6,010 nt of DNA from an uncultured Clostridia bacterium (GTDB lineage Bacteria > Bacillota_A > Clostridia > Christensenellales > Aristaeellaceae): contig CAMBWJ010000128.1 in the NCBI GenBank assembly GCA_945871545.1, forward strand, positions 1 to 6,010. Direction: 5' to 3'. This document shows positions 1-6,010 of the stretch, in pieces. Position 1 is the stretch's first letter, and each line of letters opens with the position of its first letter. Under the pieces are notes generated by a model. It ran no database searches. It was not told where the DNA came from and saw nothing but the letters and a program-made list of their open reading frames with translations. The position numbers were made by a program, and so were the translations under genes.

Positions 1-166
1 CTTAGGGGAATGATTCCCCTAAGAACCCTCATATAAGCGCGCAATGCGCGCTTGAGAAAATAATTATATAAAATTTCAGCGGCGCGTAGCGTCGCTATGT
101 GGGGATTCTTAAGGGCATCATGCCCTTAAGCGGGGTTTCAGGGGCAGCGCCCCTGACGTTCCCCCC
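1..166. repeat. Multi-hairpin inverted-repeat element, copy A (left end cut by window)
   Basis: Intergenic element made of two inward-facing arms around an AT-rich centre (54-77). The right arm, read from the groS stop leftward, has hp1 (stem TCAGGGGC 138-145 with 149-156, 3-nt loop), hp2 (10-bp stem 108-117 with 121-130, loop TGA on the minus strand) and hp3 (78-85 with 89-96, one G.T pair). The left arm has hp2 (10-bp perfect stem CTTAGGGGAA 1-10 with 14-23, loop TGA) and hp3 (35-43 with 45-53); its hp1 would lie outside the window. Between hp2 and hp3 both arms carry a related linker (AACCCTCATATA on the left, AATCCCCACATA on the right). It is the same family as 2211-2460. On the groS transcript, hp3 is followed by a U-rich stretch, so it may also end transcription. 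No ORF is supported here. I do not recognise the family by name. Confidence 0.8.
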
Positions 167-167
167 G

Positions 168-510
<343 letters not shown>

Positions 511-524
511 CGCTTACAGGTGAT

Positions 525-553
525 AGTTTAACCATTTTCTATGGAAAATGCAA
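525..553 (-). promoter_or_regulatory. Candidate sigma-A promoter of groS
   Basis: On the minus strand, -35 TTGCAT (548-553) and -10 TAAACT (525-530) are separated by exactly 17 nt. The expected transcript start near 518 would put CIRCE at the very beginning of the leader, a usual arrangement for this operator. Both hexamers are imperfect, so this is a moderate call resting on spacing and position. Confidence 0.45.
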
Positions 554-616
554 GCCCCTGGAGCACCATTTTTCTGTTAAGTTTTGGATTCAGCGTGCAA
601 ATCTTTGGAAATACGA

Positions 617-622
617 TATAAT
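617..622 (+). promoter_or_regulatory. Candidate -10 box for the deaminase-peptidase pair
   Basis: A perfect TATAAT lies 30 nt before the deaminase ATG in an AT-rich stretch. No convincing -35 hexamer is present 16-18 nt upstream, and the bases before it do not form a TGn extended -10. The call rests on the -10 match and its position alone. Confidence 0.4.
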
Positions 623-651
623 TGTAAATATAAAGGACGGAGGCGAAAGAA

Positions 652-1101
652 ATGGACAAGTGGGACGCGCGCTTTATGGAGCTGGCGGAGGTGATCTCGG
701 GCTGGGCGAGCTGCTACCAGCCGGACCGGAAGATCGGCGCGGTGATCGTGAAGAACAAGCGCATCGTGACCACGGGCTACAACGGCGCGCCGGCGGGCAT
801 CAAGACCTGCGTGGAGCGCGGCGAGTGCCTGCGCAAGAAGCGGGGCATCCCCTCGGGCACCCACGCGGAGACCTGCTACGCCATCCATGCCGAGCAGAAC
901 GCCATCATCCAGGCCGCGAAGCTGGGCAGTAGCATCGACGGCGCGACCCTCTACTGCACCCACCAGCCCTGCGTGATCTGCGCGAAGATGATCGTCAATT
1001 CCGGCATCAAGCGCGTGGTGTACAGGCACGGCTATCCCGACGATTTCGCCGTGGAGATGCTCAATGAGGGCGGCGTGCTGCTGGAGCGCTTTGAGGACTG
1101 A
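652..1101 (+). CDS. Deoxycytidylate (dCMP) deaminase, ComEB-type
   Basis: Zinc-dependent deamination of dCMP to dUMP and ammonia in the cytosol, supplying thymidylate synthase. The 149 residues form one cytidine/deoxycytidylate deaminase domain. The active site is visible: HAEQNAI with zinc ligand H79 and proton-shuttling E81, then QPCVIC with zinc ligands C107 and C110. C53, C59, H71 and C75 just before the HAE motif match the positions of the second, structural zinc site known in phage T4-type dCMP deaminases; that role is inferred. The YNGAPAG segment (43-49) is typical of the substrate pocket. The ATG is preceded by GGAGG (639-643) at 8 nt spacing. It is probably co-transcribed with the M24 peptidase, which starts 42 nt after the stop with no terminator between. 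The family is related to ComEB, but its length matches a stand-alone metabolic enzyme, so no symbol is given. Confidence 0.93.
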   Translation: MDKWDARFMELAEVISGWASCYQPDRKIGAVIVKNKRIVTTGYNGAPAGIKTCVERGECLRKKRGIPSGTHAETCYAIHAEQNAIIQAAKLGSSIDGATLYCTHQPCVICAKMIVNSGIKRVVYRHGYPDDFAVEMLNEGGVLLERFED

Positions 1102-1143
1102 CCCCCGCTTCCGCACAGACTACATATCTAAGGAGAAAGAACA

Positions 1144-2217
1144 ATGAATATTTCCCGCATCAACCGCGTAAGAGAAAACATGGCCGCCTGTGGCCTCGAT
1201 CAGATTCTCGTGACCTCCCCGCTGTCGGTGTACTACCTCACCGGCACCATGGTCGCGCCCGGCGAACGCATGTTCGCTCTTTATCTGAACACAAACGGCG
1301 AGATCAAACTGTTTGCAAACCGTCTGTTTGCGCTGAACGGCAATGTGGACGTGCCGCTTGCGGAGTTTGACGATACGGAGGATCCGATTGCGCTGCTGTC
1401 GGCGAGTGTGAAGCCGGGCAGGCTGGGCGTGGACAAGACCTGGCCGAGCCAGTTCACGATCCGTCTGATGGAGGCGCTACCGGGGATGGTTCCGGTGGTG
1501 GGCAGCGCGCCGGTGGACGACGCGCGGATGTGCAAGGATGCGGAGGAGATCGCGCTGATGCGTCAGTCCTCCCGGATGAACGACGAGGCGATTGCGCGCA
1601 CCATCGCGGGTCTCACCGAGGGCATGACGGAGCTGGAGCTGGAGGAGCTGTACCTGAAGAATGCGAAGGCGGTCGGCGGCGAGGGCGGCAGCTTCACGCC
1701 CATCAGCTGCTTCGGCGCGAACTGTGCGGAGCCGCACCACGACAACGACGAGACCCACCTGAAGGCCGGCGATGCGGTGATCCTGGATGTGGGCCTGATG
1801 CACAAACGCTATTGCAGCGACATGACGCGCACCGTGTTCTTCAAGTCCGCCACCGATGAGCAGAAGCGCGTCTACGACGTGTGCCGCCGCGCCAATGAGG
1901 CCGGACGCGCCGCCGTGCGACCGGGCCTGCCCATGTGCGAATTTGACCGCGCCGCCCGCAAGGTCATCGAGGACGCGGGCTACGGCAAGTACTTCATCCA
2001 CCGCACCGGCCACGGCATCGGCCTGGAGGTGCACGAGCATCCCGACAATTCCTCCACCAGCCAGATCATCGCCCGCCCCGGCATGTGCTTCTCCGTCGAA
2101 CCCGGCATCTATCTGCCCGGCAGCTTCGGCGTGCGCGTCGAGGATCTCGTCGTCGTCACCGAGGGTGGCTGCGAGACCCTGAACCAGATGGATCGGGAGT
2201 TCAAGATCGTGGGGTGA
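1144..2217 (+). CDS. M24 family Xaa-Pro aminopeptidase / dipeptidase
   Basis: Cytosolic dinuclear-metal peptidase that cleaves the bond before proline in peptides or dipeptides. At 357 residues it has the normal length for short bacterial PepP/PepQ proteins. The N-terminal creatinase-like domain spans about 1-125 (ILVTSPLSVYYLTG near 21-34) and the pita-bread catalytic domain about 132-350. All five metal ligands can be placed: D215 (LDVG), D226 (SDMTRT), H290 (TGHGIG), E319 (SVEPGIYLP) and E333 (RVEDLV). Supporting catalytic histidines are H198 in EPHHD and H297 in EVHEHP. The start has TAAGGAGA (1129-1136) with 8 nt spacing. The sequence does not separate aminopeptidase P from prolidase. 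The last codons are odd: the final GGG and the TGA stop lie within sequence that aligns with the end of the neighbouring repeat element, so the stop may have been supplied by it. Confidence 0.93.
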   Translation: MNISRINRVRENMAACGLDQILVTSPLSVYYLTGTMVAPGERMFALYLNTNGEIKLFANRLFALNGNVDVPLAEFDDTEDPIALLSASVKPGRLGVDKTWPSQFTIRLMEALPGMVPVVGSAPVDDARMCKDAEEIALMRQSSRMNDEAIARTIAGLTEGMTELELEELYLKNAKAVGGEGGSFTPISCFGANCAEPHHDNDETHLKAGDAVILDVGLMHKRYCSDMTRTVFFKSATDEQKRVYDVCRRANEAGRAAVRPGLPMCEFDRAARKVIEDAGYGKYFIHRTGHGIGLEVHEHPDNSSTSQIIARPGMCFSVEPGIYLPGSFGVRVEDLVVVTEGGCETLNQMDREFKIVG

Positions 2218-2460
2218 CGCTCAGGGGACGCTGTCCCCTGAAACCCCTGCCAAGGGGAATGATTCCCCTAAGAACCCTCATATAAGGCGCATAATATGCG
2301 CCTGAAAAGAATTATATATAGATAAATCCGCTGTCCGGTATGTGGCAGCGGATTCAATTATTTAATTTTTCTGGCGCGCATTGCGCGCCATATTGAGGAT
2401 TCCAAAGGGCATCATGCCCTTTGGCGGGTTCTTAGGGCAGAGCCCTAAGCGTAACCCCCC
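2211..2460. repeat. Multi-hairpin inverted-repeat element, copy B (complete)
   Basis: About 250 nt filling the gap between two convergent genes. Left arm: hp1 (TCAGGGGAC 2221-2229 with 2233-2241, loop GCT), hp2 (AGGGGAA 2253-2259 with 2263-2269, loop TGA), linker AACCCTCATATA, hp3 (9 bp, 2285-2293 with 2295-2303). Right arm, inverted: hp1 (CTTAGGGC 2431-2438 with 2442-2449), hp2 (10 bp, 2402-2411 with 2415-2424, loop TGA on the minus strand), hp3 (9 bp, 2372-2380 with 2382-2390). The AT-rich centre contains an extra hairpin (2325-2354) absent from copy A. The outer ends are also inverted repeats: 2209-2221 matches the complement of the right end at 11 of 13 bases. I saw no convincing target-site duplication and no ORF. 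It could be a MITE-like element or a paired 3'-end module. Confidence 0.85.
2325..2370. terminator. Candidate bidirectional terminator in the centre of element B
   Basis: A perfect 9-bp stem AATCCGCTG (2325-2333) with CAGCGGATT (2346-2354) and a 12-nt loop. On the plus strand it is followed by a T-rich run ending in TTTTT (2358-2370); on the minus strand the following bases are AT-rich with a TTTT near 2305. It is placed to stop both the peptidase and the asnA transcripts. Confidence 0.6.
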
Positions 2461-2461
2461 G

Positions 2462-3472
2462 TCAGAGCAGCAGCACGCCGGCGCGTTCGCAGGCGTCCAT
2501 GGTTTCCTTGTCCCAGATGCTGGACTGGACCTCGCCGATGTGTGCGCAGCCGATCATGAGCATGCAGAGTCGGCTCTGACCGATGCCGCCGCCGATGGTG
2601 AGGGGCAGCTCATCGTTGAGGAGCATCCGATGGAAGGGGAGCTTGGCGCGTTCCTCGCAGCCGGCAAGCTTCAACTGCTGCGCGAGGGACTCGGCGTCCA
2701 CGCGCACGCCCATGGAGGAAATCTCGAAGGCGCGGCCGAGCACGTCGTTCCAGAAGAGGATGTCGCCGTTGAGCGCCCAATCGTCGTAGTCGGGTGCGCG
2801 GCCGTCGTGGGGCTTGCCGGACTTCAGCTTGCCGCCGATCTGCATGATGAGCGCAGTCCTGGTCTTTTCCAGATAGGCGCTCTCGCGCTGGGAGGAATCG
2901 GGGATGTCGGGGAACATGTCCTCCAGCTCCTGGGTGGTGATGGCGGCCATGTCGCGGTTGAGCTTGACGTGGATGCTGGAATACTCACGGTTCAGGCGTT
3001 CGCTCACGTCGCAGATGCACTGCACGATCTCCCCGGCGACGCTCTTCAGGGTATCCAGCGTGCGATCCTCCCGGCGGATGACCTTCTCCCAGTCCCACTG
3101 ATCCACGTAGACGGAGTGCAGGTTGTCCAGAGATTCGTCCCTGCGGATGGCGTTCATATCGGTATAGATGCCCTTGCCCACGCGGAAGTCGTACTTCTTC
3201 AGGGCGAAGCGCTTCCACTTGGCCAGCGAGTGCACCACCTGGCCCTCCTCGCCCACGGCTGGCACGTCGAAGGAGACCGGGCGCTCGTAGCCGTTGAGGT
3301 TGTCGTTCAGACCGGAGGACTCCTTGACGAACAGCGGCGCGGACACCCGGCGCAGGTTCAGCGCGTAGGCCAGCTCCTTCTGAAAGTTGTGCTTGATGAA
3401 TTCAATGGCCACCTGCATGTCGTACACGCTCAGCGGCGCGCGGTAGCCCTCGGGAATGTAGATCTTGTTCAT
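2462..3472 (-). CDS. asnA: Aspartate-ammonia ligase (asparagine synthetase A)
   Basis: Makes asparagine from aspartate, ammonium and ATP (releasing AMP and pyrophosphate) in the cytosol. It uses a class II aminoacyl-tRNA synthetase fold and ammonium rather than glutamine. At 336 residues it is close to E. coli AsnA (330). Family motifs appear in order: VHSLAKWKR (80-88), LHSVYVDQWDWE (118-129), RAPDYDDW (225-232), LNGDILFWN (234-242), FEISSMGVRVD (249-259) and TIGGGIGQSRL (292-302), the last being the class II motif 3-like ATP site with its arginine R301. The start has AGGAGG (3479-3484 on the complement) at 6 nt spacing. The leader from the likely promoter is only about 25 nt, too short for the T-box found before asnA in some Bacillota. 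The gene is divergent from gdhA. The TGA stop is followed after one base by the G-run that ends element B. Confidence 0.97.
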   Translation of the reverse strand: MNKIYIPEGYRAPLSVYDMQVAIEFIKHNFQKELAYALNLRRVSAPLFVKESSGLNDNLNGYERPVSFDVPAVGEEGQVVHSLAKWKRFALKKYDFRVGKGIYTDMNAIRRDESLDNLHSVYVDQWDWEKVIRREDRTLDTLKSVAGEIVQCICDVSERLNREYSSIHVKLNRDMAAITTQELEDMFPDIPDSSQRESAYLEKTRTALIMQIGGKLKSGKPHDGRAPDYDDWALNGDILFWNDVLGRAFEISSMGVRVDAESLAQQLKLAGCEERAKLPFHRMLLNDELPLTIGGGIGQSRLCMLMIGCAHIGEVQSSIWDKETMDACERAGVLLL

Positions 3473-3502
3473 GTGCGTCCTCCTGTTGTTGCTCTATACA
3501 GG

Positions 3503-3531
3503 ATTATACCCGCAAAAGCGGCGCATTGCAA
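3503..3531 (-). promoter_or_regulatory. Sigma-A promoter of asnA
   Basis: On the minus strand, -35 TTGCAA (3526-3531) and a perfect -10 TATAAT (3503-3508) are separated by 17 nt. The predicted transcript start is near 3496, about 25 nt before the ATG. Confidence 0.75.
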
Positions 3532-3681
3532 GCGACAATCCCGCCATGGGCAAATTTTTTGTGTGCTAAATTGCAGGATTACCCGTCAAAAAGTGCAATC
3601 TCACATATGAATTAACATAAACTTTGTTGATACTGCATTTTCAGCTCCCGAAACGTCGCAAAATAATAACACGTATGGCTA

Positions 3682-3710
3682 TGGACAAGCATAAAAAATG
3701 GTAGTATACT
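3682..3710 (+). promoter_or_regulatory. Sigma-A promoter of gdhA
   Basis: -35 TGGACA (3682-3687) and -10 TATACT (3705-3710) with 17-nt spacing; each is one base off consensus. The expected start near 3717 gives a leader of about 38 nt, ending with the GGGGAGGA ribosome site at 3740-3747. Confidence 0.75.
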
Positions 3711-3727
3711 TGAAAAGCAAATCCTGA

Positions 3728-5035
<1,308 letters not shown>

Positions 5036-5038
<3 letters not shown>

Positions 5039-5101
5039 GCCGCCAATGTGGCTGGCTTCCTGAAGGTCGCCGACGCGATGATGGCTCAGGGCGTGTGCTG
5101 A
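5036..5101 (+). other. Amber codon and intact C-terminal remnant of gdhA
   Basis: TAG (5036-5038) is followed in the same frame by 20 codons reading AANVAGFLKVADAM and then MAQGVC, ending at TGA 5099-5101. This is the standard GDH C-terminus; E. coli has NYVQGANIAGFVKVADAM. On alignment the TAG falls at the E. coli glutamine position, so a single C-to-T change from CAG would explain it. No frameshift or other damage is seen, and the base after the stop is G. Confidence 0.9.
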
Positions 5102-5130
5102 GCGGCGAGGCAGGCTGGGCCTGCAGCCGG

Positions 5131-5210
5131 TTGCTATCGCGCTTAGTTCATCGAACCTCTGCCCCCACTGGTTCAAGGGGCAGAGGTTCTTTGTTTCTGT
5201 CCGATAGCAA
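5131..5210. repeat. Outer 9-bp inverted repeat around the gdhA terminator
   Basis: TTGCTATCG (5131-5139) and CGATAGCAA (5202-5210) are exact complements and enclose the whole terminator hairpin and its T-run, making a nested palindrome of about 80 nt. It may be a longer terminator stem or part of a small insertion; function is unknown. Confidence 0.6.
5153..5198 (+). terminator. Intrinsic terminator of gdhA
   Basis: A perfect 13-bp stem GAACCTCTGCCCC (5153-5165) with GGGGCAGAGGTTC (5177-5189), 11-nt loop, followed by TTTGTTTCT. It begins 51 nt after the family-typical gdhA stop. The minus-strand side lacks a clear T-run, though a stem this strong may also slow transcription from the convergent methyltransferase. 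Confidence 0.9.
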
Positions 5211-5226
5211 TGTCTGTATTCACCCG

Positions 5227-5260
5227 AAATCTGCCCCGTAGATCATGGGGCAGATTTCTT
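5227..5260. terminator. Second terminator hairpin with a related stem
   Basis: A perfect 11-bp stem AAATCTGCCCC (5227-5237) with GGGGCAGATTT (5247-5257) and a 9-nt loop, followed by CTTT on the plus strand. It shares the CTGCCCC/GGGGCAG core with the hairpin at 5153-5189. It lies 31 nt beyond the methyltransferase stop and could serve that gene too, but there is no good T-run on the minus strand. Confidence 0.7.
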
Positions 5261-5291
5261 TCGTCCGGTTCAAAAGGATTGCGGAGAACGT

Positions 5292-6010
5292 CTATGACTC
5301 GTTCTTCTCGCTGCCCCTGATCGCCAGGCAATAATTCACGTTCTCAGCGGCGAAGATGGGATGATCGGGGTTGCGGCGGTTATAGGCAGCGAAGTAGGTT
5401 TCGGTGATCTCTGCGGGATTCAGGTCCCGTTCAACCCGGAAGCCCGCATCCTGCAGCAGATTTTCCATCTCCCCCTTTGTGTATGCCGCCTGCATGGCCT
5501 CGCCAGCGCCCCTTGCCAATGCAGACTGGCGGTCGAACTGTGCGGAGGGATCGCGAGCCGGATAGTCCATGGCGATGCGGCTGCCCGCGGGAAGTACCTT
5601 CGCAAGCTGTCGCAGCAGCGCGCTAAAATCCTGCTGCTTCAGGTAGTAGACGATGCCCAGCAGGCTGCAAAAGCTGATCTTCCCCGGATCGAAGGCCGGA
5701 TGCGCCCGCAGCGCATCCATCCAATTGGCATCCGCGAGGTCGCCCTCAAGGAAGTGCAGGTTGTCCGGGGCAACCAGCCCCGCCGCCGCGATGCGGGAGC
5801 GCTTGTCCCGGGACGGCCCCGGCAGATCCAGCTCGAATACCTCGATTTGCCGCGCCCGGTCCGGCTGACGCAGGCCGAAGCTGTCCAGCCCCGCCGCGAG
5901 AATCAGGTACTGCCGCGCGCCGGACTGTTCCAGCGCCGACTCGGCAAACGCTGCTCTGCCCAGCGGCGACGGCGCGAGCTGGTGCTCCACGATCCAGCGC
6001 AGGCCCTCCT
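5292..6010 (-). CDS. Class I SAM-dependent methyltransferase, leucine carboxyl methyltransferase-like (5' end outside window)
   Basis: Likely transfers a methyl group from S-adenosylmethionine; the substrate cannot be told. Residues are counted from the GTG at 5988-5990. Motif I is LILAAGLDSFGLR (29-41), resembling the LGAGLDTRAYR signature of the LCM/PPM1 (COG3315-like) family. It is followed by acidic D55 in VFELDLP, D84 in LEGDL, and SLLGIVYYL (109-117), the family's usual motif after the SAM site. The C-terminal ENVNYCLAIRG is also typical, so the TAG stop at 5292-5294 looks genuine. The GTG is probably not the true start: the frame stays open to the window edge (EGLRWI precedes it), homologues carry a longer N-terminus before motif I, and the AGGAGG at 6005-6010 is 14 nt away. 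It is convergent with gdhA. No partner gene hints at the target. Confidence 0.8.
   Translation of the reverse strand, partial: EGLRWIVEHQLAPSPLGRAAFAESALEQSGARQYLILAAGLDSFGLRQPDRARQIEVFELDLPGPSRDKRSRIAAAGLVAPDNLHFLEGDLADANWMDALRAHPAFDPGKISFCSLLGIVYYLKQQDFSALLRQLAKVLPAGSRIAMDYPARDPSAQFDRQSALARGAGEAMQAAYTKGEMENLLQDAGFRVERDLNPAEITETYFAAYNRRNPDHPIFAAENVNYCLAIRGSEKNES

Noticed and set aside
2211..2460. CRISPR array or tandem repeat
   Set aside because: The repeats are inverted, differ in stem sequence and have no regular spacers. They are hairpin modules, not direct repeats.
3473..3502. T-box riboswitch before asnA
   Set aside because: The leader is only about 25 nt from the likely transcript start, with no room for specifier and antiterminator structures.
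2381..3610. A 409-codon plus-strand open frame across asnA and the element's right arm
   Set aside because: It is antisense to a well-identified asnA, lacks a ribosome site, and reads partly through repeat hairpins. The same codon-bias effect explains it.
5292..5294. TAG as a reassigned sense codon throughout the genome
   Set aside because: The methyltransferase ends at this TAG just after its conserved C-terminal motif, and reading on only gives sequence through the terminator hairpin. TAG therefore appears to work as a stop here.
5988..6010. GTG at 5988-5990 with AGGAGG at 6005-6010 as the true methyltransferase start
   Set aside because: The 14-nt spacing is too long, the frame is open to the window edge, and the family has a longer N-terminal part before motif I.

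Overview
The window looks like chromosomal DNA of an anaerobic, gut-type Clostridia (Bacillota) bacterium. The reasons are a perfect CIRCE operator on a groES gene, strong AGGAGG-type ribosome sites 6-8 nt before every visible start, GC-rich coding sequence with mostly G/C-ending codons set in AT-rich intergenic DNA, and an AsnA plus hexameric GDH pair typical of fermentative anaerobes. A lineage below class level cannot be fixed from this sequence alone; a Christensenellales/Oscillospirales-like organism is only a guess.

Layout, left to right: (1) 1-166, a multi-hairpin repeat element (A), cut by the window edge; (2) groS on the minus strand, alone, with no groEL behind it; (3) a divergent control region at 453-651 with the CIRCE box; (4) a plus-strand pair, deoxycytidylate deaminase then an M24 Xaa-Pro peptidase, 42 nt apart; (5) 2211-2460, a second complete copy (B) of the multi-hairpin element between convergent genes; (6) asnA on the minus strand; (7) a 282-nt divergent promoter region; (8) gdhA on the plus strand, with an in-frame TAG 21 codons before the family-typical end; (9) two strong hairpin terminators; (10) a minus-strand SAM-dependent methyltransferase that runs off the right edge.

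Functionally this is mostly housekeeping: protein folding under HrcA control, dCMP to dUMP conversion for dTTP synthesis, peptide turnover, and two ammonium-fixing enzymes (AsnA and GDH) that share one divergent promoter region.

Three things stand out. First, the two intergenic elements are built from the same three-hairpin arm (hp1-hp2-hp3), repeated in inverted orientation. The arms keep the loop bases and linkers while the stem sequences change in a compensated way. Second, the gdhA amber codon sits inside an otherwise intact, conserved C-terminus. Third, groES stands alone. I found no CRISPR array, tRNA, rRNA, transposase or defence genes, and no clear new multi-gene system.
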